Shown: positions 1 through 6,831, numbered from the stretch's first letter. The stretch: 20,733 nucleotides of DNA from an uncultured Candidatus Melainabacteria bacterium (GCA_934754855.1 CAKVJR010000019.1:1-20733); one strand, 5' to 3'. Program-made: numbers and translations. The notes: a model not told the origin generated them from the letters alone.

Positions 1-474
1 GTTTCCGTATTTACAGGTAAAGCAAAAGTCTATACGACCGAAGAAGCCGCTATGCACGCAATCGAAACAGATGAAGTAGTTGCAGGCGACGTCGTCGTTA
101 TCACTTACGAAGGTCCTAAAGGCGGACCTGGTATGAAAGAAATGCTCGCTCCCACTTCATTAATCGTCGGAAAAGGCTTGGGCAAAGACGTTGCATTAAT
201 TACAGACGGCAGATTTTCAGGCGGAACAAGAGGCATCTGCGTCGGTCACATTTGCCCTGAAGCAGCAGACGGCGGCATCATAGGTCTTGTCGAAAACGGT
301 GACTCTATCACAATCGACTTGCCCGCAAGAAACATCAAATTGAACGTTTCAGACGATGTTCTCGCTGAAAGACGTGCTAAATTTACCATGCCCGAACCCA
401 AAGAAAGAAAAGGCGTTTTGGCAAAATATGCACGCTCGGTCAAGAGTGCATCAAAAGGGGCAGTTTCGTCATAG
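1..474 (+). CDS. ilvD: Dihydroxy-acid dehydratase, C-terminal part (5' end outside window)
   Basis: The reading frame is open from the first base, so only the last 157 residues of a protein normally around 550-560 residues are seen. The C-terminal domain signatures of the IlvD/Edd family are clear: the stretch GPKGGPGMKEM near residues 38-48, and TDGRFSGGTRG around residues 67-77, whose serine is the proposed catalytic base in IlvD. The enzyme is an Fe-S dehydratase that converts dihydroxyisovalerate and dihydroxymethylvalerate to the keto acids leading to valine, leucine and isoleucine. Edd (phosphogluconate dehydratase) is a homologue, but the C-terminal sequence reads as IlvD. The stop is TAG at 472-474, and a hairpin terminator follows about 70 bases later. 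Confidence 0.95.
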   Translation, partial: VSVFTGKAKVYTTEEAAMHAIETDEVVAGDVVVITYEGPKGGPGMKEMLAPTSLIVGKGLGKDVALITDGRFSGGTRGICVGHICPEAADGGIIGLVENGDSITIDLPARNIKLNVSDDVLAERRAKFTMPEPKERKGVLAKYARSVKSASKGAVSS

Positions 475-480
475 TTTTAA

Positions 481-531
481 CATGCCCGAAATGCTCACGG
501 CATGGAAATCATGACACCATGTTTCGGCATG
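481..531. repeat. CATG-rich imperfect inverted repeat downstream of ilvD
   Basis: Five CATG tetramers lie within 51 bases (481, 501, 510, 518, 528). The outer arms, CATGCC-C-GAAA (481-491) and TTTCGGCATG (522-531), pair with one bulge. Inside them CATGG (501-505) pairs with CCATG (517-521). The element can form a two-tier hairpin in the ilvD 3' untranslated region. No T tract follows directly, so it is not an obvious terminator by itself. Its role is unknown; an RNA stability element or a protein-binding repeat are both possible. Confidence 0.5.
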
Positions 532-545
532 AATTCAGTAAAAAC

Positions 546-577
546 AAGGGGAAAACGGATACCGCTTTCCCCTTTTT
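546..577 (+). terminator. ilvD: Rho-independent terminator of ilvD
   Basis: The stem AAGGGGAAA-a-CGG (546-558) pairs with CCG-c-TTTCCCCTT (562-574) around an ATA loop, with one internal mismatch, and runs into T-rich sequence (573-577). It lies 72 bases after the ilvD stop and before the promoter of the next gene. Confidence 0.75.
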
Positions 578-634
578 CGCTCATAGAGCGGGTTTCAAGA
601 TTGTATCATTTTCTTAATATTTCATGATTTGCTC

Positions 635-662
635 TTGAAAACGCCCATGTAAAATATATAAT
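635..662 (+). promoter_or_regulatory. Sigma70-type promoter of the small Cys-rich gene
   Basis: TTGAAA (635-640), a 16-base spacer and TATAAT (657-662) predict transcription starting near 669. That leaves a leader of about 80 bases before the GTG at 749. It also argues against translation from the earlier in-frame GTG at 668, which would lie at the very edge of the transcript. Confidence 0.6.
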
Positions 663-748
663 AGATTGTGTTGAGGCAAGCAGTTCAAAAGCCTGTCATC
701 AAACAAATCTTGGGGAAAATATCACAAAATTGTAAAGGGGTAAGTAAA

Positions 749-967
749 GTGCTCAGAAGTAGAGACATGGGCAGAGCAATAGCAGTAAGACGTTGGACGA
801 ACACGGCGTTAGAATGCTATAAGCGTGGATGTGTATGTGAAGGTTGTTTTTACACAGACTTTTTTAACGGAACATCACACCGTTGCCAAATGAAAGCGTC
901 AGTATTGGAGTTGGTTCGTGTGTTGGGTAAACCCGACGTTGAAATGCAACAGGTATTGAATGACTGA
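749..967 (+). CDS. Small Cys-rich protein of unknown function (72 aa)
   Basis: I cannot assign a known family name. The chosen start is GTG at 749, because AAAGGGG (734-740) lies 8 bases upstream as an excellent Shine-Dalgarno; the frame could be opened further to GTG 668, but that is at the predicted transcription start. The protein is basic in its N-terminal third and contains ECYKRGCVCEGCFY, a Cys-x6-Cys-x-Cys-x2-Cys arrangement, with a fifth cysteine in RCQMKASVLELVRVLGKP. This spacing suggests a small metal-binding (zinc or Fe-S) fold, which is inference. There is no signal peptide or membrane segment, so it should be cytoplasmic. The gene is monocistronic, with its own promoter and terminator, implying independent regulation. 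It may be a small regulator or nucleic-acid-binding protein, but nothing in the sequence proves this. Confidence 0.75.
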   Translation: MLRSRDMGRAIAVRRWTNTALECYKRGCVCEGCFYTDFFNGTSHRCQMKASVLELVRVLGKPDVEMQQVLND

Positions 968-987
968 TTTCAAATTTCGACAAAAAT

Positions 988-1016
988 AAAAAAGGCTCCC
1001 AAACGGAGTCTTTTTT
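988..1016 (+). terminator. Rho-independent terminator of the small Cys-rich gene
   Basis: AAAAAAGGCTCC (988-999) pairs with GGAGTCTTTTTT (1005-1016) around the loop CAAAC, with one G-T wobble. It ends in six T and lies about 20 bases after the stop codon. The A/T symmetry could let it work in reverse too, but no minus-strand gene needs it. Confidence 0.8.
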
Positions 1017-1081
1017 GATGCCAAAATTCAGAAAAAACAAGATTTCATGGCAAATTTTAAAAAGCAAAATCATGGGAAAGC

Positions 1082-1109
1082 AAGCATGGAGCATGTTTCC
1101 ATGCTTTTT
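1082..1109. terminator. Perfect 9-bp hairpin between convergent transcripts
   Basis: AAGCATGGA (1082-1090) and TCCATGCTT (1098-1106) form a perfect 9-bp stem with a 7-base loop, followed on the plus strand by five T (1105-1109). It lies about 30 bases downstream of the minus-strand solute-binding gene. It could end that transcript, although the minus-strand side lacks a long T run. It is also part of a second CATG-rich stretch (CATG at 1046, 1071, 1085, 1092, 1100 and 1121). Confidence 0.45.
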
Positions 1110-1139
1110 AAGTTCAAAAACATGTTCAACGAGAGAGGT

Positions 1140-2351
1140 CTAACGGCTCTTTAAACATAGTTTTTGTATTCGGTCGGTAAAATCTATCGTCAAAACATCT
1201 TTCGTTTGTTTTTTGCCGTTAAAAACGGGTGTAATATTTTTTGTTACTTCATCAACGATTTTTGCGTAATTGGAATTTACGGGAGTCGGTTTTGAATTTT
1301 CCAAAATATCGAGGAAAACTTTTGAGTTATGAGGTTTTTCAGATGGAGCCAAAAACGCCTCACTGTATGCGATAGAACGATTTGCGGGAGTAATCAGTCC
1401 TGTTTGAGCAAACAATTTTGAAACCTCATCGGAGGACAAAAATTGAACAAATTTTATTGCTTCATTTTTATTTTTTGAAGATTTTGAAACCGCCCACCCC
1501 GAGGCATCTGTCAAAGTTTTTGAAACATTTGAGGACGGAAAAGGAATTATATCCCAATCGAAATCGACACTTTCTCTGAATTTCGGAACAAGCCAACGTC
1601 CGCTCAAGTACAATGCGGTTTTTCCGCCGATAAACATTTGAGCGGAAGTCATTGAGGACATTTGCCATTTTTGAGGAACGGACTTGTCTTTGTTAATTAA
1701 ATCAGCGTAAAATTCAACCCCTATAATACTTTCAGGCGAATTTAAAATAGCATTTTGACCGTCGGAAGATAAAATCCCGCCGCCGAAATACTCAAGATAA
1801 TAAAGCCAAAACAGAGGATTTTCCTCATAATTAAGCCCGAAAACATCATCTTTTGTCACAGATTTTGCAATTTTTTTCAAATCATAAAGTGTTTTGATTT
1901 TTTGAGGATTTTTAACTAAATTTTTATTAACATAAAGCACCAAATTAGAAACATCACGGGGGATTGCAAACAATTTTCCGTCATATTTAAAACAGTTTAT
2001 CGAACTTTCAAAAAATTTATTCTCGTCGAACTTGCCCGACAAATCCTCAAGCAACCCCGCTTTGATGTACAAAGGGGCATAGGTATTATTGAGAAAAACG
2101 ACGTCAGGCTCTGTCTTTGAGGCGTAAAGCAAATGTAATTTTCTAAAATAATTTTCAGGAACATGAATAAACTCGATTTTCACATCGGGATTTTGAATTT
2201 CATATTTTTGAATAACCTGTTTCAAAATGCCGTACTCGGTTCTCGAACCCCAAGACGAAAACTTCAAAACTGTTCTGTCATCTTGTTTTTGACCGCAACC
2301 GCAGAGAAAAATCGAGGACAGAATTATTAAAGAGGTTAAAAGTTTTTTCAT
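1140..2351 (-). CDS. ABC-transporter extracellular solute-binding lipoprotein (family 1, sugar type)
   Basis: The 403-residue protein starts with a lipoprotein signal peptide: basic MKK, a hydrophobic core, and lipobox LCGC with the lipidated cysteine at residue 19. The mature part follows the family 1 (MalE-like) pattern, with the early segment LKFSSWGSRTEYGILKQVI, then DVVFLNNTYAPLYIKAGLLEDL, and a late GWAVSKSSKNKNEAIKFVQFL typical of sugar-binding proteins. It should sit outside the inner membrane and deliver a sugar or oligosaccharide to an ABC importer. No permease or ATPase gene is present here, so the partner must be elsewhere. Its ATG overlaps the TGA of the upstream gene by 4 bases (ATGA), so the two are translationally coupled. 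The substrate cannot be told from sequence. Confidence 0.85.
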   Translation of the reverse strand: MKKLLTSLIILSSIFLCGCGQKQDDRTVLKFSSWGSRTEYGILKQVIQKYEIQNPDVKIEFIHVPENYFRKLHLLYASKTEPDVVFLNNTYAPLYIKAGLLEDLSGKFDENKFFESSINCFKYDGKLFAIPRDVSNLVLYVNKNLVKNPQKIKTLYDLKKIAKSVTKDDVFGLNYEENPLFWLYYLEYFGGGILSSDGQNAILNSPESIIGVEFYADLINKDKSVPQKWQMSSMTSAQMFIGGKTALYLSGRWLVPKFRESVDFDWDIIPFPSSNVSKTLTDASGWAVSKSSKNKNEAIKFVQFLSSDEVSKLFAQTGLITPANRSIAYSEAFLAPSEKPHNSKVFLDILENSKPTPVNSNYAKIVDEVTKNITPVFNGKKQTKDVLTIDFTDRIQKLCLKSR

Positions 2352-3811
2352 TCGCCATAATCTCCGATAAGCGAAATTTCAGTCGGTGTAACTTTTACAA
2401 GAGCCTTAAAGTTGTTCAAAATTACCGAATAAGCACAGTATGTAGGAGTTTGAGTGCAAAATTCCATAAACAATGTGTCGTTGTTAAGTTCTTGAGGAGT
2501 GAAAGTTTTAATAACAAAAAGTTTTTCACCGATATTGCCGACGAGAGAGATTTTTTCGCCGAACTTAACGAGGCTGAAACCTGTATTTTCATCTACCGCA
2601 AAAGCATCTGTGACTTCGGGTTCAAGGTCATCAGCATTTTTAATTTTATGTGCAATTTTTAATGTTTTTTTGTAAGCCTCAAGCAATTTTTCGTATTCGT
2701 CGGGAATATGAGGTTCCTCAATCGGTTGTTCTTCTTGAATATCAACCGTTTCAGGGATATCACCGATAGGAGAAATGTTATTCAAAATTTCTTCACGTTC
2801 ATTTTTTACAACATTTTCTGAAACCTGTGCATTTTCTTTTGCTTTAATTCTGTCAGAAAGGCTCATTTGTTCGAAAACATCTGCGTTGTCACCTGTTTCA
2901 ACGACATCTTCCGCATCAAACAAATCGACTTTTACATTATCAAGAACCGTTTTTGTTGTTTTATTTTTCTTTTTCTTTGTTTCAAGCCCCGGAAGTTCAG
3001 GAACACCGGGCATTAAGACCAAATCATTTTTTGAAATCACAACCTGAACCAACTCATCGATGATTTTATCTGTTTCGTCCGTTTCATCGTGAGAAAATTC
3101 CTTATCTTCAAGTTCTTTTCTGTGCTGAAAATCTTTTAGAGTTTCTTGAGATTGTTCATTTTTCGGAATCGAGTCAAAAACAGCGGAATTACGCTCTGTG
3201 ATAGGAATATAGTTCTTTGATTTTTTAACAACTTCATACGCTTCTTCCGTTTGTTCGTCGTCTGATTTTTTTTGCAAAAACAAAAACGAAATCAACAATA
3301 AAATCACCCCGATTGAAAGATATAACAACCAATCGGAAATTTCTTGAAAGGTTACAAATAAATTATCTGCTTTTTTGTTCTCGACTGCGTTTTCGATCGT
3401 ACTCGGAACATCGCTTTGACCGTATGAAAGTACTTGCAGAGTCGATTCTTCGGGCGTTTTAAATTTTATTTTTGTATGAAATTTTTTCTTGTTTGTAAAA
3501 TTTGAATTTTCGGAAACAGTGACGTCAATATCGGGCTTATCGTCACTGAACGTAATATTTTCCTGCTCCATAACGGATTTAATTTGAGGAAGCATAATCG
3601 CATAGGTGTTATTGCCCATATCTTTTGCTTCAAACTGTTTTTTCGTGTCGTTTTTAAACTGCAAACTTACAGTATAAAAACCCTCTTTTACCTTGGAAAC
3701 AGTCATTCCGATAAGATAATTTTCCGCATTATCAAAATTGTCGGCAAAAACAGCCGAACAAGACATAGATAATATTAATATAAGAACCGATAAAAACTTT
3801 CTCAAACCCAT
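2348..3811 (-). CDS. Unknown membrane-anchored protein with acidic linker (487 aa)
   Basis: I do not recognise the family. Residues 1-23 look like a signal peptide ending SAVFA. Residues 25-130 form an exported, beta-rich region (loosely AMIN-like, not provable by eye). Residues 161-180 are a strong transmembrane segment followed by KK, so the rest should be cytoplasmic. Residues about 185-370 are a low-complexity, Asp/Glu/Lys-rich linker, and 370-487 form a compact C-terminal domain with repeated hydrophobic strands. This topology suggests a link between an outside beta domain and an inside domain, perhaps cell-envelope or division related; that is inference. It overlaps the solute-binding lipoprotein gene by ATGA. 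No Shine-Dalgarno precedes its ATG, but a -10 box ends 6 bases upstream, so the mRNA may be leaderless. Confidence 0.75.
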   Translation of the reverse strand: MGLRKFLSVLILILSMSCSAVFADNFDNAENYLIGMTVSKVKEGFYTVSLQFKNDTKKQFEAKDMGNNTYAIMLPQIKSVMEQENITFSDDKPDIDVTVSENSNFTNKKKFHTKIKFKTPEESTLQVLSYGQSDVPSTIENAVENKKADNLFVTFQEISDWLLYLSIGVILLLISFLFLQKKSDDEQTEEAYEVVKKSKNYIPITERNSAVFDSIPKNEQSQETLKDFQHRKELEDKEFSHDETDETDKIIDELVQVVISKNDLVLMPGVPELPGLETKKKKNKTTKTVLDNVKVDLFDAEDVVETGDNADVFEQMSLSDRIKAKENAQVSENVVKNEREEILNNISPIGDIPETVDIQEEQPIEEPHIPDEYEKLLEAYKKTLKIAHKIKNADDLEPEVTDAFAVDENTGFSLVKFGEKISLVGNIGEKLFVIKTFTPQELNNDTLFMEFCTQTPTYCAYSVILNNFKALVKVTPTEISLIGDYGE

Positions 3812-3817
3812 AAAAAA

Positions 3818-3846
3818 ATTTTACTTAATTTTTCTCAAAATGGCAA
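3818..3846 (-). promoter_or_regulatory. Promoter predicting a leaderless transcript for the 487-aa gene
   Basis: On the minus strand TTGCCA (3846-3841), a 17-base spacer and TAAAAT (3823-3818) stand 6 bases before the ATG at 3811. Each box matches consensus at five of six positions. The predicted start of transcription falls on or next to the ATG, and there is no Shine-Dalgarno. Confidence 0.55.
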
Positions 3847-3871
3847 CAAAAAAACATATTTTTGAATAAAA

Positions 3872-3897
3872 GAACATAGTTTTTATAAGAAATGTTC
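3872..3897. promoter_or_regulatory. Inverted repeat between divergent promoters (possible operator)
   Basis: GAACAT (3872-3877) and ATGTTC (3892-3897) form a perfect 6-base inverted repeat separated by 14 bases. It lies between the minus-strand promoter at 3818-3846 and the rpsB promoter at 3914-3942, where a shared regulator could bind. In AT-rich DNA this may be chance. Confidence 0.25.
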
Positions 3898-3913
3898 AAA
3901 AATAAAAAAAATA

Positions 3914-3942
3914 TTACACAAAAAAAATGTTTATATTATGAT
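3914..3942 (+). promoter_or_regulatory. rpsB: Promoter of rpsB-tsf
   Basis: TTACAC (3914-3919), a 17-base spacer and TATGAT (3937-3942) predict a start near 3949 and a leader of about 95 bases. The leader contains GTCTG and CAGAC arms (around 3984 and 4021) that could close a structured region just before the AAAGGAG ribosome site (4031-4037). In enterobacteria S2 represses its own rpsB-tsf leader; whether that holds here is not shown. Confidence 0.5.
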
Positions 3943-4044
3943 GTTGTTACGATATCAAATGAGTACGATAGGCAAATTGCTTAGTCTGAATAAGATGGGA
4001 AAGTTTGAAATCGGAGTGTAACAGACAAAAAAAGGAGAACCACG

Positions 4045-4824
4045 ATGCCGGTAGCATCAATGATCGAATTATTAGACGCAGGCGTTCACTTCGGACACCA
4101 AACACAAAGATGGAACCCTAAAATGAAACCGTATATCTACGGTGCAAGAAACGGAATCTACATCTTAGACCTCAGAAAAACAACAGAACAATTGGATTCT
4201 GCATACGCTATGGTTAGAGATTGTGCAGCAAAAGGAAAGAATGTTGTTTTCGTAGGTACAAAAAAACAAGCAGCAGACGTTGTTGCAGAAGAAGCAACAA
4301 GAGTTGGTGCTTACTACGTTAACCGCAGATGGCTCGGCGGTATGATGACAAACTATGAAACAATCAGAACAAGAATTAAAAAACTTATCGAAACTGAAGA
4401 ATTCATGTCATCAGAAAACGTACAAAAATTGCCGAAAAAAGAAGTTGCACAAAAGAGTAAAGAACTCGATAAATTAAGCAAATCATTAGGCGGTATCAAA
4501 GAAATGAGAGGCATGCCCGATTTGTTGGTAGTTATCGACCAAAAGAAAGAACTCATTGCAATTAAAGAAGCAAACAAATTGAACATTCCTGTAATTTGTC
4601 TTGCTGATACAAATGCTGATCCTGACGGAATTGATTGTGTAATTCCGGGTAACGATGACGCTATCCGTTCAATCAAACTTATCGTTTCAAAACTTGCAGA
4701 TGCAGTTGAAGAAGGCAAAAAACTTCGTGAAAACAAAGCAGCAGCAAACGAAAAAGTTGATGCTGTAACTGCAAAAGATGCAGGTGTTGAAGAAAAAGCA
4801 GAAGAACCTGCAACAGTAGAATAA
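4045..4824 (+). CDS. rpsB: 30S ribosomal protein S2
   Basis: The 259-residue protein matches S2 throughout. It opens MPVASMIELLDAGVHFGHQT, then RWNPKMKPYIYGARNGIYI, VNRRWLGGMMTN, and the late LADTNADPDGIDCVIPGNDDA. S2 binds the small subunit between head and body late in assembly and helps recruit S1. The start is fixed by AAAGGAG (4031-4037), 7 bases before the ATG. The tail after about residue 230 is an Ala/Glu/Lys-rich extension, as is common in S2. tsf follows after 21 bases, the usual bacterial rpsB-tsf order. The pyrH and frr genes that often follow are absent, and terminators close the unit after tsf. Confidence 0.98.
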   Translation: MPVASMIELLDAGVHFGHQTQRWNPKMKPYIYGARNGIYILDLRKTTEQLDSAYAMVRDCAAKGKNVVFVGTKKQAADVVAEEATRVGAYYVNRRWLGGMMTNYETIRTRIKKLIETEEFMSSENVQKLPKKEVAQKSKELDKLSKSLGGIKEMRGMPDLLVVIDQKKELIAIKEANKLNIPVICLADTNADPDGIDCVIPGNDDAIRSIKLIVSKLADAVEEGKKLRENKAAANEKVDAVTAKDAGVEEKAEEPATVE

Positions 4825-4845
4825 GGCTCGAAAGGAACAACACAA

Positions 4846-5709
4846 ATGGCAATTACAGCAGCACAAGTAAAAGAACTCCGTGAAAAAACCGGAGCAGGAA
4901 TTATGGACGCTAAAAAAGCCTTGACCGAAACTGACGGTGATATGGAAAAGGCAATGGAATTTTTAAGACAAAAAGGTATCGCTTCTGCAGACAAAAAAAT
5001 GTCAAGAATCGCTGCTGAAGGTCTTGTTGCGTCTTACATCGAAGACGGCGTTGGTGCAATGATTGAAGTTAACTGTGAAACAGACTTCGTTGCTAAAAAC
5101 CCCGAATTCAAAGAACTCACAGAAAATCTTGCAAAACAAGTTGTTAAAGCAAATCCGGCTGACGTTGACGCATTACTCGCATCAACTTGCCCCTGCTGCA
5201 ACATGAAAGTTGAAGACAAAATCAAAGAAAAAATTGCAAAAATCGGTGAAAAAATTACTGTCAGAAGATTTATCCGTATTGAAGGTTGCCCCGCAACTTA
5301 CATTCACAACGGCAAAATCGGCGTTCTTATGAACACTGACAAGGCTGATGAAGCAGTACAAAAAGATGTATGTCTTCACATCGCAAGTGCCGCTCCCGAA
5401 TTCGTTTCAAGAAACGAAATTCCTCAAGATGTTATCGATGAAGAAACTCGTATTGAAATGGGTAAAGAAGACCTTGCGAAAAAACCTGAAAACATCAGAG
5501 CAAAAATCGTTGAAGGCAGAGTTAACAAACTCATGGCTCAAAAATGTCTTGTTGAACAACCGTTCATCAAGAACCCTGATGTTACAATCGCAGACTACAT
5601 CAACGGTCACTTCGCTATCAAATCATTCACTCGTTGGGTATTGGGCGAAGGTTTGGAAAAGAGAAACGACAACTTCGCAGAAGAAGTTGCTAACCAAATG
5701 AAAGGCTAA
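4846..5709 (+). CDS. tsf: Translation elongation factor Ts
   Basis: EF-Ts recycles EF-Tu by exchanging GDP for GTP. The 287-residue length is normal. Residues 1-50 are the N-terminal UBA-like domain (VKELREKTGAGIMDAKKAL). Residues 76-86 carry the EF-Tu-contacting NCETDFVAKNP motif, and KIKEKIAKIGEKITVRRF (about 124-141) matches the core of the family. A weak site, GAAAGGA, precedes the ATG. An unusual CPCC cluster sits at residues 115-118, in the loop before the KIGEKI segment, where many EF-Ts proteins have a short polar loop. It may be lineage-specific; a thiol or metal role is speculation. The gene is co-transcribed with rpsB. Confidence 0.97.
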   Translation: MAITAAQVKELREKTGAGIMDAKKALTETDGDMEKAMEFLRQKGIASADKKMSRIAAEGLVASYIEDGVGAMIEVNCETDFVAKNPEFKELTENLAKQVVKANPADVDALLASTCPCCNMKVEDKIKEKIAKIGEKITVRRFIRIEGCPATYIHNGKIGVLMNTDKADEAVQKDVCLHIASAAPEFVSRNEIPQDVIDEETRIEMGKEDLAKKPENIRAKIVEGRVNKLMAQKCLVEQPFIKNPDVTIADYINGHFAIKSFTRWVLGEGLEKRNDNFAEEVANQMKG

Positions 5710-5729
5710 TCTTTTCCTATAAAAAATTG

Positions 5730-5757
5730 ACGGCGGCTTTATGTCGCCGTTTTTTTT
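5730..5757 (+). terminator. tsf: First terminator after tsf
   Basis: ACGGCG (5730-5735) pairs with CGCCGT (5745-5750), with the loop carrying CTTTATGT, followed by T (5750-5757). It lies 20 bases after the tsf stop. Confidence 0.85.
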
Positions 5758-5776
5758 GCAGTTTGCAAATCCCATC

Positions 5777-5809
5777 AAAAAACGTCGGACTTTATGTCAC
5801 GTTTTTTTT
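5777..5809 (+). terminator. Second, homologous terminator, adjacent to the kinase gene
   Basis: AAAAAACGT (5777-5785) pairs with ACGTTTTTT (5799-5807), with an inner GAC/GTC pairing and a run of eight T. The core CGG(A)CTTTATGTC followed by CGTTTTTTT also occurs in the first terminator, so the two look like a diverged duplication. It ends only 16 bases before the next ATG. Confidence 0.7.
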
Positions 5810-5818
5810 ATGTTAAAT
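5791..5818 (+). promoter_or_regulatory. Weak candidate promoter of the histidine kinase gene
   Basis: TTTATG (5791-5796), 16 bases and TTAAAT (5813-5818) are the only promoter-like boxes between the terminator and the ATG at 5826. The -10 ends 7 bases before the ATG and no Shine-Dalgarno is present, consistent with a leaderless transcript. The -35 is poor and overlaps the terminator. Confidence 0.3.
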
Positions 5819-5825
5819 TTCTATT

Positions 5826-6821
5826 ATGAAAACAACTGTTATTATTTTATTTTGTTTGGTTATTGTTTTGTGTGCAATCAGTGCGATTTTGTATTACAAG
5901 TCGCAAAAATTGTCACACGCAATTGAGAGAACAGAAACGCAAATCTTGAAACTCTTGCGACAACTTCGATACGGACAATTGAACGTCAACCTTGAAACTT
6001 TCCCAAACGAAAAAATCAAGCACGCCTCAGAAAAACTTATCGAAGCACTTTCCGACAGAGAAATGATGTTGCAAGAATACAAACTTCTTTTGACCGAAAA
6101 AAATAAGTCTTTAGAAATTATGATTGCTCAAGAAAAAGAATCACAACAATTTAAAGATGATTTTGTGGCGGCATTGACGCATGACCTCAAAACTCCTGTC
6201 ATTGCAGAACTTAACGCCATAAACATGTTAATCGGCGGAATGTTCGGAGATATTTCACCCTCACAAAAAGAAGTTCTCGAAATGATGAAAAAATCTGACA
6301 GCGACTTGATAGAACTCTCAGAAATGCTGCAACAAACTTACAAATTCCAGTCGAATGAAATCGTTTTGAAAAAAGAAAAAACGGACTTGAACGAGTTTAT
6401 AAAAAACATTTTTGAAGAATTAAAACCGATTTTCAATTCAAAAAATCAAAATCCGCTCTGCGAAATTCAGAACGAGAAAATATTTGCTGAAATTGATTTA
6501 ATTAATTTCAAAAGAGTTCTTCAAAATTTACTTCTCAACGCCTCAAAATACGCCTACAAAGACACGGACGTAACTTTGAAATTGTACTCGGAAGACGGAA
6601 AAGCCCTGATTACCGTCACAAATTACGGCGACACAATCAACGAAAATGAAACAAAATTAATTTTTGAAAAATATTATTCGGGCATAAACAAATTTCAACA
6701 ACTCAGCACGGGACTTGGACTTTATTGTGCAAACAAAATCGTCACGGCTCACGACGGCAAAATCGACGTAAAATCAAGCGACGGAAAGACCGTTTTCACG
6801 GTTGAAATTGAAAGAGTTTAA
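5826..6821 (+). CDS. Orphan membrane-bound sensor histidine kinase
   Basis: The 331-residue protein has one N-terminal transmembrane helix (about residues 4-24) and a short juxtamembrane/coiled-coil region to residue 110. The dimerisation/phosphoacceptor domain holds FVAALTHDLKTPV, with His119 as the predicted phosphorylation site. The HATPase_c domain shows the N-box (QNLLLNASKYA, 233-243), a variant G1 region (NYGDTI, 266-271), an F-box-like IFEKYYSG, and G2 STGLGLYCANKIV (294-306). There is almost no extracytoplasmic part, so it probably senses something in the membrane or cytoplasm. No response regulator is adjacent. ATG 5826 fits the membrane helix, but has no ribosome-binding site and lies 16 bases after a terminator. 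Confidence 0.9.
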   Translation: MKTTVIILFCLVIVLCAISAILYYKSQKLSHAIERTETQILKLLRQLRYGQLNVNLETFPNEKIKHASEKLIEALSDREMMLQEYKLLLTEKNKSLEIMIAQEKESQQFKDDFVAALTHDLKTPVIAELNAINMLIGGMFGDISPSQKEVLEMMKKSDSDLIELSEMLQQTYKFQSNEIVLKKEKTDLNEFIKNIFEELKPIFNSKNQNPLCEIQNEKIFAEIDLINFKRVLQNLLLNASKYAYKDTDVTLKLYSEDGKALITVTNYGDTINENETKLIFEKYYSGINKFQQLSTGLGLYCANKIVTAHDGKIDVKSSDGKTVFTVEIERV

Positions 6822-6831
6822 AATTCCAAAT

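Noticed and set aside
668..748. Upstream in-frame GTG start for the small Cys-rich protein
   Set aside because: Falls at the predicted transcription start with no Shine-Dalgarno, while GTG 749 has a strong one.
669..748. Possible riboswitch in the 80-base leader
   Set aside because: Only a short AGGC/GCCT pairing is visible and no known riboswitch signature can be recognised.
864..1094. Minus-strand frame of 76 codons overlapping the small Cys-rich gene
   Set aside because: Covers the terminator and the 3' half of the better supported plus-strand gene; no ribosome site or family likeness.
4353..4994. Long minus-strand open frame (213 codons) opposite rpsB-tsf
   Set aside because: Lies wholly across two conserved genes, has Ser/Phe-rich antisense-type composition and no recognisable domain; treated as a shadow frame.
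6615..6650. Histidine kinase G1 box (NYGDTI) as evidence of a dead kinase
   Set aside because: NxG variants of the G1 box occur in many active kinases, and the H, N and G2 motifs are intact.
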